10,003 nt of DNA from Haplosporangium gracile (lineage: Eukaryota > Mortierellomycota > Mortierellomycetes > Mortierellales > Mortierellaceae): contig JAAAUF010001225.1 of assembly GCA_015499985.1 (NCBI GenBank), forward strand, positions 1 through 10,003, given 5' to 3'. This document shows, piece after piece, positions 1 to 8,315 of the stretch. The notes beneath the pieces were generated by a model. The model was not told the DNA's origin and ran no database searches. It saw only the letters and a program-made list of their open reading frames with translations. Each line of letters starts with the position of its first letter. The stretch's first letter is position 1. A program made the translations under genes and the position numbers.

Positions 1-1
1 G

Positions 2-352
2 ACGTTCAAGAATCGCCCTCTTTCCTCTTGGCCTCTCCTTGCGAACAATACACTTCCCGAATCACTTGCTGGTGATGTGACGATAGCTGGGTACACCGAC
101 CAACAATCGAAACTCGTTATTTCGCACAACAATATCACAACGCACGCCTTCATGGAGGCACATGTCAACAACAGATCCAAGCGAGAGGATCAGGATATCC
201 CTCCATTCTACTTCCCGGCGCCTCATATTTCTGGACCCGACATTGTGTTCTACATCAGGATTCAAGGAGAGATCTACCCGGTCTTTGTCCGATTTCTTTT
301 GCTACTTACAAACATCCTTCAGCGCCAGTCTGTAACGTGTTTTAGCGTATGA
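2..352 (+). pseudogene. 5' part of an interrupted PD-(D/E)XK nuclease-like (possibly CRN-type) gene
   Basis: The frame is open from the left edge, so the true start lies outside the window. It stops at a TGA at 350-352. The peptide contains a proline/aromatic stretch (IPPFYFPAPHISGPDIVF) followed by a beta-strand-like segment ending in PVFV at 278-289. The PD of GPDIVF fits the first acidic motif of a PD-(D/E)XK nuclease core. The second motif (x-x-K) is missing here, but QLKLRQ appears at 3672 in a second fragment. After about 289 the translation turns into a hydrophobic, low-information tail, as expected where foreign sequence begins. The family call is inference: the layout recalls the nuclease domains of fungal Crinkler-like proteins, but no N-terminal CRN signature is in view. 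An alternative end through a weak GT donor near 281 or 287 and the TTTTAG acceptor at 340-345 cannot be excluded. Confidence 0.5.
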
Positions 353-382
353 AGACAGGATCAAAGGATACAAGAGGATGGA

Positions 383-415
383 AGGACAAGGACAAGAACA
401 AGGACAGGGACAGGA
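383..415 (+). repeat. GGACAA-type short tandem repeat
   Basis: Five to six imperfect hexamer units of the GGACAA/GGACAG type sit in a purine-rich stretch. Two frames through it stay open for a short distance and give KDKDKNKDR or GQGQEQGQG peptides. It could therefore be the low-complexity end of an old exon following the acceptor-like TTTTAG at 340-345. No further support is visible. Confidence 0.5.
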
Positions 416-720
416 TATGATAAGATAAGCCAAGGTTTTGTAAAGATGTTATTGTGCGTGTGGACTTTTGAACTCGAGACTAAGGGCGGCTGTTAAGCCG
501 CTATTGGAATGGGGAAGACACACCCAAACATTTATACTAGAGAGAGCGACGACAACGTTTGGTGGAGTCGCCACGAACGTTTATTCCGCTTTGCAAGACA
601 AAGAGGAAAGAAAGAAATGAAAAGGGTGTCACTAGGAGGAATGAAAGATCGTGACTGGAAATAAAAGCTACATCGTTTGCCAATTTCATTTCCTTGAAAT
701 CTAATATTTGTTGCTTGTTG

Positions 721-828
721 CGAAGCTTCATTTCCCCCCTCTTTCTCTTGTCCATCGCCATTCCCAACTTGTCCCGAAGCTTCATTTCCTCCCTCTCTAC
801 TCTTGTTTGCTACCATTCCCAACTTGTC
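721..828 (+). repeat. Imperfect 54-bp tandem duplication in a pyrimidine-rich leader
   Basis: Two copies (721-774 and 775-828) share the same order: CGAAGCTTCATTTCC, then a C/T-rich stretch with CTCTTG, then CCATTCCCAACTTGTC. They are almost identical at both ends and diverge in the middle. The unit is 54 bp, a multiple of three. It lies directly upstream of the ATG at 839 and forms the C/T-rich leader of the zinc-finger gene, so it could affect transcription start choice. The rest of 353-838 holds no supported gene. Confidence 0.75.
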
Positions 829-1208
829 GCTCTTCTCGATGTCACCCACAAGATACCACTGCTCAGAGCCTACTTGCCGAAAGTCGTACAGTCAGAAACA
901 AGGCCTGGATAACCACAGGCATCGAGATCATACCAGTGAACCAGCCACACGACTCACCTGCCCTGATGAACATTGCACCAAGACTTTCGCAACTCGATCC
1001 AGTCTGAACTTTCACAGTAAACAGCACGCTAATCATCGCTCAACGCACAGGTGCACAGTTTTTGGTTGTGGTCGATTCTACGCCACCAACGGTGGACTTC
1101 AAAGGCACGCCAGTAAAAAACACCCCATCAGTACACCTGGACATGACATGGCTGTAAAAGCATGTATCCCTGCTCCCTCCCCTGAGGCTGTTCCAGGCAC
1201 TCCCGATG

Positions 1209-1302
1209 GCAAGTGTTGTTTTTGGTTGAGCGTTTAATCAACGGATTGGTGCTGAAAATTATTAAAAAGAGATACGATATGTTACCCTTCTCTCTTTCCT
1301 AG
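1209..1302 (+). other. Intron with GC donor (GC-AG type)
   Basis: The exon before ends GAT G and is followed by GCAAGT at 1209-1214, the usual form of a GC donor. The acceptor is TTTCCTAG at 1295-1302, behind a pyrimidine tract. Phase 1 is kept on both sides: G plus CA makes an Ala codon and the frame continues as FNITVIHAKSLVEG. No GT donor near the end of the open frame restores this phase. Confidence 0.65.
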
Positions 1303-1418
1303 CATTCAATATTACTGTCATTCACGCCAAGTCTCTGGTTGAAGGCACCCCGATGCAACTGTATTCGGAGAATATCATATCTCCGTTGGGTGCATCTGTC
1401 GTCAAGGATGTAGTGCAG

Positions 1419-1495
1419 GTACGTTCGAGCTAAATTTTGCAGGCACTTTGCTATTTTGTTGCGTTTAAATATAAAATTAATGGCATTTGTATTAG
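1419..1495 (+). other. GT-AG intron of the zinc-finger gene
   Basis: Donor GTACGT at 1419 and acceptor TTTGTATTAG ending at 1495 give a 77-bp intron in phase 0. The frame runs from KDVVQ into IAGSPATPLAW. Confidence 0.7.
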
Positions 1496-1755
1496 ATCGC
1501 AGGGAGTCCGGCAACTCCTTTGGCATGGCTTGACGATTTCACTCCTTTCAACCAGCAGCAGAAAAGCAATTACGCCAGACTCCTGGATCATGGTTATCGA
1601 ATCGCTACACTCTCCAGGCAGACAAAACTTGCAGCGGAGAAGGATGCTTCGCCCGAATGACCTGGAGAAATGTTCGTCTCGCAGTATCACGCAACGTATA
1701 TTACGACTCCAAAGATCTGTGCGCCAAGTGTCAGGAGCACGGAAAAAAGCGTGAG

Positions 1756-1837
1756 GTAGGTTTTCTTGATGATGGTGCTTCATGTACTATATTACCGAGA
1801 GTCATACTGTACTTATTAACTGCTGGTTTGGCATTAG
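1756..1837 (+). other. GT-AG intron of the zinc-finger gene
   Basis: Donor GTAGGT at 1756 and acceptor GGCATTAG ending at 1837 give an 82-bp intron in phase 0. It joins CQEHGKKRE to FRITAKDKYG. Confidence 0.65.
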
Positions 1838-2422
1838 TTTCGGATTACCGCAAAGGACAAATATGGCATTGAGGGGGATCTTTTGAAGGGCCTCACAATC
1901 TGCCTACCCCTGAAGATATCGTTCCAGAATGTATTGGAAAATCGTGCTGCGCGATCTGTTCCTGCAAGCAAGACCGAGGAAACTCGCGCCTCGTGCTGGG
2001 ATGGTCTCTCGACAGTCCACTCCAATTCTTCAGTTACTGCAACATCTGTGAAAGAAAATGCCAGGCTGAAAGACGGCAGCTTCCCGCGCACAAGTTCGTT
2101 GTCTGGATCAACAGCAACAATAGGATCGAGCGCTTTGAGACCCGAGACTCAGCCCTGCATACAGTAATGACGGTGGCAGCGCAAGGCTTCTGTGTCGGAC
2201 CCGCAGGATATAACGCCAGAGACGCCCTTTATCTCTGCAACATGGCTGAGAAAGCCTATTCAGCAAGCTTCTGGTCAGGAACGCAGCTCACTATCACTGC
2301 CACTGGAAACATTTGCCCACAAGAAAGTTCACAGTCGATCGCATCGTCTTTCATGATGGGAAATCTCTACCCTATGGAGCAGAGGAACAGATTCTCGTGG
2401 CCAGTTCGGAATTTGAAAATTG

Positions 2423-2526
2423 GTATGTGTGGTGACGGTCTCTGAGAAAATGCGGCAAACTCCCCAATATGATGTAACCCCATTATCGTATTTGAACCTT
2501 TCACGATAGTTTCTTCATGAACCGAG
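2423..2526 (+). other. Probable intron with uncertain acceptor
   Basis: A good donor GTATGT follows LKI plus one base at 2422. The best-looking acceptor, CACGATAG ending at 2509, would put the next exon out of frame. Using the later AG at 2525-2526 (CCGAG) restores phase 1 and gives DIDHRIRYLNKL. Either the weaker acceptor is used or this is another lost base in a decaying gene. Confidence 0.4.
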
Positions 2527-3026
2527 ATATCGATCACCGAATCCGATACCTGAATAAGCTTGATGAAGAATGGGAAGATGGTGTAAAATGGGCAGACGAC
2601 GTCATTGAAGAGCTGCGAGGTGGATTCGACTTCCAGAAAGAGAAGAATGCTTGGACGAGCGAATGGGAGAAGCAGTGGAGGGCGTTCGTCACAAACAAGG
2701 AGTTCCATGGAAAGGAAGGACGTATTTGTTGGAGGAAGTACGAATGGTGTTTCTTCAAGGAGAGATGTCAGGGACGTTCACTAGTAACTGGACAAGTACT
2801 TCACGGCAATGAAGGGAACGTCGACAGGGTCTTTAACACTGATGACTATGCACTCAACAACTGCATCCTGATTGAGCAAGGGCTTAATTTTGCGAAGCGC
2901 GACATGTCTGAGTTCAAGGCCTCGATCAAACTCCAGGACCCCTACAAACTCCAGTATGGTGTTGAAAGATTGCGTGAAGCTGTCAAAGACCTTCTTGGTC
3001 ACAGTCGCTCGCTTCGTCTCTGGTAG

Positions 3027-3610
3027 CATATGGTCGTACTATCCTTTTATATTTTCATGTCATGACAAGGGAAACGAAACTAATTCATGGTTTCTCTTAT
3101 TTTAGCTGACCAAGCAGTATTGAGACTATGAAGACGAACAAGTATCCGTGGAAGGCGACGACTTCAACCGAGTACAGCCCATAATATGCCCTATGATGCT
3201 ATAAAGGTGGCACATGTTACCTATTGCGAATGAGAGATCCAGAAGCAGTGCCTTTTATGTCCAGGTAAGCTCAGCTATTTAAAGAGCACAATCCGTAGTA
3301 ACCTCGCACAGATGCTAATATTATTCCTCTCTCCCACTCTCATGACCCCGGCTTTATTAGACGTAGTTGACCCAGCTTATACTGTATTACCGAATTACGT
3401 ATTTGCAGTCCCTCAAATATCTACTTTGCACTCTCTTGATCCTACTGAATGTGTCACGAACTGTCTTAAAACATGTCAGGGCTTATGGATCATAGTCACG
3501 ATAAAAGGATCAAGAACCAGCACTAGATCATGGACCCTATTCAAGATCAGCGCGACTACCATCAGGAACGCGCCTTGAACCATTTTCTCGTTCCACTTCC
3601 TTATTTATGA
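3027..3610 (+). pseudogene. Stop-ridden coding remnants downstream of the zinc-finger gene
   Basis: An acceptor-like TTATTTTAG ends at 3105. After it, one frame reads LTKQY, a TGA, then DYEDEQVSVEGDDFNRVQ, then further stops. A second frame gives CYLLRMRDPEAVPFM up to a GTAAGC donor-like site at 3265. Around 3470-3609, a frame containing MDHSHDKRIKNQH, a TAG, and then MDPIQDQRDYHQERALNHF also looks coding-derived. The frames change from piece to piece. This fits the eroded 3' exons of the same gene, but no single model explains all pieces. A short open frame at 3312-3578 has no recognisable features. Confidence 0.35.
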
Positions 3611-3646
3611 TAAAGAGCCATGACATCTACTCTGCTTGCAATTTGC

Positions 3647-3652
3647 AATAAA
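3647..3652 (+). promoter_or_regulatory. AATAAA polyadenylation-type hexamer near the right junction
   Basis: An exact AATAAA lies about 20 bp before the point where the nuclease-like frame resumes. It would suit the end of the transcript from the inserted zinc-finger gene. It is a short motif, so function is only inferred from its position. Confidence 0.4.
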
Positions 3653-3671
3653 CCGTATTTTTTCTCCTATC

Positions 3672-4175
3672 CAATTGAAACTACGACAGGTTCTAGAGGG
3701 CAGCGACGTTGAGAAGGCGCTCGCAACTGTAAGTAGCAACACCATACAGGGCAAAATGGACAAGGAGCATGAGAAGCTGGTGAAAGATCTAGCTCAGGGA
3801 CACAAAAAGGTGAATCGAGAGCAGGAGTCGTCAAGTCGCACAGGATCGACACAACCACAACAGCCGCCAAGACTCCAAGACTATTGTCCTACAGGAGTTT
3901 ATGTCAGCATGGTTATCACCTATCCCGCGGAGGTCGTCAAGTTCCAGGTTGTCCGCCCTGATCCAGAACCAGAGCTGGAGGGTCTTGAGCGAGTCTCCAT
4001 CAACATTGACGACAACAACTTTCCGCAAATCTTTCCAGAGCGACATGTCAAGTTCCTCGACAGACTCAAGCAACATAAGCGACCAGCAAGGGAAGGACAA
4101 ACTGAGAATCCATCAAAAAAGTCAAAATTAGCTATGACGAGATGGGCAACTGATCCTTTATCGCGGGATAACTGA
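3672..4175 (+). pseudogene. 3' part of the interrupted PD-(D/E)XK nuclease-like (possibly CRN-type) gene
   Basis: This 168-codon frame has no ATG before 3756, although coding sense clearly begins at 3672 with QLKLRQVLEGSDVEKALATV. QLK fits the x-x-K motif of a PD-(D/E)XK core with Q in the acidic position, and it continues naturally from PVFV at 278-289. Further on come a Q/P-rich linker, a strand-rich segment (YVSMVITYPAEVVKFQVV), RPDPEPELEGLERV, an acidic stretch (NIDDNNFPQIF) and a basic patch (ENPSKKSKLA) that could be a nuclear localisation signal. It stops at TGA 4173-4175. No splice acceptor precedes 3672, which argues against a simple long intron. The likely ancestral product is a nuclease-like or effector-like protein. 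As it stands the fragment lacks a start and half of the presumed active site. Confidence 0.55.
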
Positions 4176-4514
4176 GCCGCTCCACATGTACAAATACAAC
4201 AAGGCTAGTCTTTGAAATGAAACCATCACAAATTAATGTTGAATAACAAAGCAAGTGGACAGAGCACAACAAAAGATAAAAGCACAGCACCAATGAAGGA
4301 CAGCAACAACAACACACAAACACACACACACACACACATACACACACACAACAGCAAACAACGACAACATCAGATATGTGCCAAGAAGCACGGAACAACA
4401 AAACGTAAAGCCCCCATTGTCCCACTACGCCATAGACCCGCGAATGAGAAACGAATAAAGAAGAGATGGTTTTTACTATACAATTACAAAAAAGAACGAA
4501 AAGATGCTACGAAC
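4176..4514. other. Gap between converging transcription units
   Basis: The + fragment ending at 4175 and the ADAM gene ending at 4515 face each other across 339 bp. The gap holds a CA microsatellite and an AATAAA on the + strand at 4454-4459. I see no gene in it and no clear poly(A) signal for the - strand gene. Confidence 0.6.
4311..4351. repeat. CA dinucleotide microsatellite
   Basis: A run of CA units with two small interruptions (CACAAACA and CACATACA). It lies in the presumed 3' UTR region of both converging genes. Confidence 0.9.
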
Positions 4515-7500
4515 TTATCGAGGATCGGGATGGTGATCAAAGGGATGCACCGCGCGATGACGGTGATGATGTTCTTCGTGTGGGTGCCGTTGCGGTTGAC
4601 TATTGCTAACCCCCTCTTCTGAATAAACATTACCACCACGACTATTACTACTACTATTACTTTTACTACTACTCCTGCTACTGCTGCTGCTGCTTTCGCC
4701 ACGTTGATGATAGTTGTTGTTAAAGGGGTCATGCTGATACCACTGATTAACTTGTTGTTGCTGTTGAAGATTCAAATAATGACTCCGGTGCTGTGCCTGC
4801 TGAGGATGTTGTGGTGACAGTGACCGTTCCTGTTGTTGCTGGTGCAAAAGTGGCGATAGGTGTCCCTGTTCTTGCATCCGCGGAGACTGACTATGCGATA
4901 ATGGCGAACTCATACTCGACATATACTGCTCGTATTGCTCAAAATCCTGTCCGGGAGGTGAGGTTGGAGAATTGTGCTCATATCTAGGAGAGTACGCTGG
5001 AGCTGGAGACATTAATCCCGTAGGCGACTGGTACCCAAACATCTGTTGCAGATGCAGTTGTTGCCGGAGTTGCTGTTGGTGAAGATCCTCGTGGCTCTGG
5101 TACATGTCCTGATAAGGGTCGTTATCTGGGTAATGCTCTTCGTACCCGTACCCGTACCCATTGTGTTGTAGTTGCTGCTGCTGAAGCTCCTGTTGCTGAT
5201 GTTGGAGCTGCTGGAGTTTCTGGAACTGAGATTGCTGTTGCATGTATATCGCAGCGAGTTCGGAGGCAGTCGACATGGGGACAATATCGCCGTCGGCGTT
5301 TCGGAGGACGTTCTGGGACGAGAGGGAAGCTCGTCGAGAGATCACCACCTGGGAGGTGTGACGATCTCCAGTCAACATCCATTTGGGAACATCCGCATCC
5401 TTGCCCTTGGCTAATGGGACATCGCCAGAACCAGCAAAAATGGCAGCATCGCCGGATCCACCAGAACCATCGGCGTGTGGGGGCAGAGCTGGGAGTGCAT
5501 GAGCGCTGAGACGAGGCTGGATGCTGCGTCGAGCCTTGCGACGGGACAAAAAGACCCATGTTCCGATACCGGCGCCAATCAACACAATAACCAGACAGGT
5601 GATGGGGATAAAGATCGAGAGATTGTTTTTGATCCATCCGCCGGGGAGCTCACACTTGCCTGAGACACAGATACCATCGCCCGAGGACCCGCAGGGCGAA
5701 CCATCGATAAAGTACATCCCGGGAATCTTCATACATGAATCTTTGTCGCCCTCGGGATCGTTGCAAAGGAGTTCACATTGATTCATGGCGGCGGTGCATT
5801 GTTTGTTGATCCCGAATCGCTGTTGTTGAGCACATTGCAGATCGCGAGATGTACAGAGCCCGTCGGCACATTGACCTCTACCCTCCGTCTGGTTGTCGGC
5901 TCCAGGAATATTGCATGGTGTCAAGTTGGGCAGCTGGACATTGGGAGGACACATTGCAGAGCTGCCCGAGCAGGTCTCGGCAATATCACAGTTCGAGACG
6001 GCGGATCGACAGACTTGGCCCTTGGGTGCCAACTGACAGTTGTGACAACAGTCATCGTTCATGTCATCGCAGACAGCAGAGCCCTTGAACTTGCAGGTCG
6101 TTCCATCGCAACAAGGATCCAAAGCACACTCTTCTGGAGTACCACAATCGCACTGCTCGCCTTCCTCTCTGACACCGTTGCCGCAGACATTGGCCTCGAA
6201 CGACTGGACAGGCTTGGTGCTTGCAGCAGCGATGGGTTGGAGACAATTGCCGGCCTTGGCTACAGTCGAGCAAATGGCCTGGATACTGCAAGGCGAGAAG
6301 TTTGACTTGACCGATTGCTCAGAGGGGTTCATGATGAAGTGGTTGCCAGCATCACAGTTCGAGGTCGAGTAAGGACAACAGGCAGCAACTGCGACTGCAC
6401 TGGAGGAGACACAAGAAGCCGTCGTGCAATCGTGGTTGGCACCAAAGCCATGTCCGATTTCGTGAGCAACTACCATCCATTCGTTTGGAGAGATGGATGA
6501 GACGCCCGTACCGGCAGTGTACTGGACAGGAGATGCGGCCGCTCCAGAATCGGTAGATACGCCTCCCCCTTGCGACTGAGATGACATCTGACAAAGAGCT
6601 CCCGTCCAAGCAATACCAACAATAGGTCCCGAACTACACTTGGTCATCAAATGCCACAACCCAGCTCCATCCTTGGCCCTCTGCCCTCTCCAGTACGAAA
6701 AGTCGCTCAGGCGGTTGTTGATTGTATAATTCGTCGAGCATTCCTGGTTCCATGCCTTGCCCTTAACAGGCGTCTTGGGGCAATTCATCGACTCGATCTC
6801 GACAGCAGTAATGCCCAAAGCGATGTTGAAGGTCGACTCGTAGATTCCCGAGGCAGTGTTGAAATCGGCAAAGATCTGCTTGCGCGCATTAGCCAGTCCT
6901 CCGTACGATCGGACGTAGGTGCAATCAGCGGCGACGCCCATGTAGTTGATCATCCTGGTAGTAGGACATCCTGTTGGAACGGGATTGGGGCCAGCAACTT
7001 TGACCATGATATTATTCTCTGGACTGCTCCGCTTCCTGAAGGTCATTACTCCCATGTTGAAGAAACTCGATGATCCTGTTGATCCTGGTCCTCCTCCTCC
7101 CATTGGAATAGGTGCTGTCAAGTTGGGAGGGTAATAATACCCAAACTCCTCTCCTCCCTCTCCTGCTCTTGCTGCTGTTAACTTGCTCCCATTGTTGATG
7201 CTGTTCAAATTGTTGTGATCAACTCTACTGGCGATGAATCCTGCACCACATGTGGTTGCCTGCCGCTCCTCCCACTGAGCCTTCTCCTCGTCTGATTCAA
7301 AATCCCTACGGGCATAGAATTTTTTGCTGGGCTTATGAAGATCCGAGTCTCTGTAGATGATCAATTGGTACGAGAGTGTAGAGGGCGGCAAATGGTCGTC
7401 GGATCGTTTTTGGACGTGATAGTGTTGGCGGGATGTGATATGATAGGTGTCGTCCTTTGTCGTGAATGCGCCCCGCAGGATGATCGAGTCTCTACTGATC

Positions 7501-7702
7501 ATTTATAAAATATTTTTGATTGCAAGAGGTATGAACAAAGGACGAGAAAAAAAATTCAAAGAAAATTTTTTAGCGTGAGTTGTACAAGAGGCAAATACGA
7601 GTGTGTCTATAAGAAAATGTATTTAGTGTAACATGTCACAACAAAACGAAATAAGCAATAAAAAGGGCGAGAGATGAGAGCACTACATGCACATGCGCAT
7701 AC

Positions 7703-7735
<33 letters not shown>

Positions 7736-8315
7736 CTTACTCATCTTCATCGTGTTCAATCATCATCCTAGCCCAGCCAAGAACACCCTCTTCATACAGC
7801 ATCTGCTCAACCGTCGACCGTTGCTCCTCTGCCTGGTTCGTACTCATGGCTCGCTCCCACTTTTGGTTCGAGTGATAGTCATCCTCGACCACCACACCTT
7901 TAAACGGCTTGATGTCATCATACACCGATGACGGCGAGGTCATACGAAAAGCTGATGACGAGAGTGAAGAAGAAGCTGCTGGTGCCAGGAGGTCTGGATG
8001 GAGGAGATCATGATTTGGCTCGAGGTGCAGGTAGAATGTCTTGTTGAATGCCTGGAATCGTAGCCGGATCTTGTCGTCCTTTTCGATATATCCTGGTGCT
8101 GAGGAAGAAGAATAGGAGTCATCTTCTCGCTTGGCGAAGGGTGAATTAGAAGTGTATATAGGATTATTGTGGAAATGGCGAGGGAGGATTTCGTGATGGA
8201 GGGGACCAAGAGTCTCTGCGTAGGCGATTGTAGGCCATGCGGGGGAGTGTGCAGTTGTGAGGGTGGCTAGGGAGAGTACAGCCAGCATTGCTGCGATACT
8301 GATTCTTAACACCAT
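4515..8315 (-). CDS. Membrane-anchored ADAM-type zinc metalloprotease (two exons)
   Basis: Joining exon 1 (8315-7741) to exon 2 (7494-4515, stop TAA) gives about 1184 residues. In order: signal peptide (1-22); M12B prodomain (LRFQAFNKTFYLHLEP at 85-100; FKGVVVED; RDSIILRGAF across the splice); a likely Cys-switch (TCGAGF, C274); dibasic Kex2/furin-like site RKR at 345-347; catalytic domain about 350-610 with zinc site HEIGHGFGANHD at 536-547 (E537 catalytic) and Met-turn IMNP at 579-582. A disintegrin domain (about 629-715, starting CGNGVREEGEQCDCG), a short Cys-rich region without EGF repeat, a membrane helix (817-841) and an RRKARR stop-transfer follow. The roughly 340-residue tail is Q-rich (944-1009), Ser-rich (1125-1142) and His-rich at the end, with RRAS at 912-915 resembling a PKA site. 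It should cleave surface or wall proteins at the plasma membrane. The prodomain-reprolysin-disintegrin-TM order matches known fungal ADAMs; the tail is unusually long. Confidence 0.93.
7495..7740 (-). other. Intron of the ADAM gene with tandem CAGTAG acceptor
   Basis: The donor GTAAGT (7740-7735) interrupts the open frame of exon 1 at IEHDED plus GA. The acceptor CAG (7497-7495) gives GA|T and continues RDSIILRGAF, completing the prodomain. The next AG, three bases on (7493-7492), keeps the frame too and would change DRD to ED. An earlier TTCTTATAG within the intron leads to a stop after about a dozen codons and is rejected. At 246 bp this intron is longer than those inferred in the left part (77-104 bp). 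Confidence 0.87.
7704..7734. repeat. (CAA)10 / (GTT)10 microsatellite next to the 5' splice site
   Basis: Ten uninterrupted CAA units on the + strand read as GTT on the transcribed strand. They begin directly after the GTAAGT donor of the ADAM intron. Confidence 0.95.

Larger units (their letters stand above)
839..3026 (+). pseudogene. Multi-exon C2H2 zinc-finger gene of unknown family, apparently decaying
   Basis: The ATG at 839 follows a C/T-rich leader. Inferred exons are 839-1208, 1303-1418, 1496-1755, 1838-2422 and about 2527-3026, giving roughly 610 residues. Residues 8-31, 41-63 and 72-95 form three C2H2 fingers, each C-x4-C-x12-H-x3/4-H, suggesting nucleic acid binding in the nucleus. 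Exon 4 has a Cys-rich stretch (CIGKSCCAICSCK, then YCNICERKC) that could bind zinc. Exon 5 is rich in Trp and charged residues (EWEDGVKWADDV, WTSEWEKQWRAF). I do not recognise the family. The frame breaks twice, near 1658 (TGA) and in a G5 run at 1872-1876; each needs one extra base to continue. The exon 4-5 splice is also uncertain. The reading ends at TAG 3024-3026, with further coding-like remnants beyond. It lies inside the segment that seems to interrupt the nuclease-like gene. It could be a cargo gene, a transposon protein or a duplicated host gene. Confidence 0.6.

Noticed and set aside
287..345. Weak GT to TTTTAG intron joining the left fragment to the KDKDKNKDR or GQGQEQGQG tail
   Set aside because: The donor context is poor and the resulting tail is low complexity. 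The match to the fragment at 3672 is more convincing.
1593..1684. Possible intron (GTTATC to TCTCGCAG) that would bypass the TGA at 1658 in phase
   Set aside because: The phase fits and the acceptor looks good, but the donor is weak. The sequence it would remove (ATLSRQTKLAAEKDASPE then TWRNVRLA) looks coding. Kept only as an alternative to a frameshift.
1883..2167. Open frame starting LLKGLTICLPLK, antiparallel in sense to the Cys-rich frame
   Set aside because: It overlaps the frame holding the Cys clusters and the good splice donor at 2423, has no motif of its own, and ends without a splice site.
290..3671. Retrocopy or classic cut-and-paste DNA transposon as the origin of the insertion
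   Set aside because: The insert keeps introns, so it is not a processed retrocopy. I found no terminal inverted repeats and only a TCC microhomology at the borders.
4311..4351. CA repeat as part of a coding region
   Set aside because: The frame through it is low complexity with no flanking coding sense. It is a plain microsatellite in a 3' region.
5122..5637. 171-codon alternative frame on the - strand
   Set aside because: It overlaps the ADAM membrane helix and tail in another frame and is explained by that gene's composition.
5778..6305. 175-codon frame on the + strand
   Set aside because: It is antisense to the ADAM disintegrin and catalytic regions and has no independent support.
7609..7617. 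TTCTTATAG inside the ADAM intron as the acceptor
   Set aside because: Using it leads to a stop codon after about a dozen codons and loses the prodomain continuation.
7704..7734. CAA repeat as a polyQ-coding tract or CRISPR-like array
   Set aside because: The repeat is three bases long without spacers and lies inside the ADAM intron.
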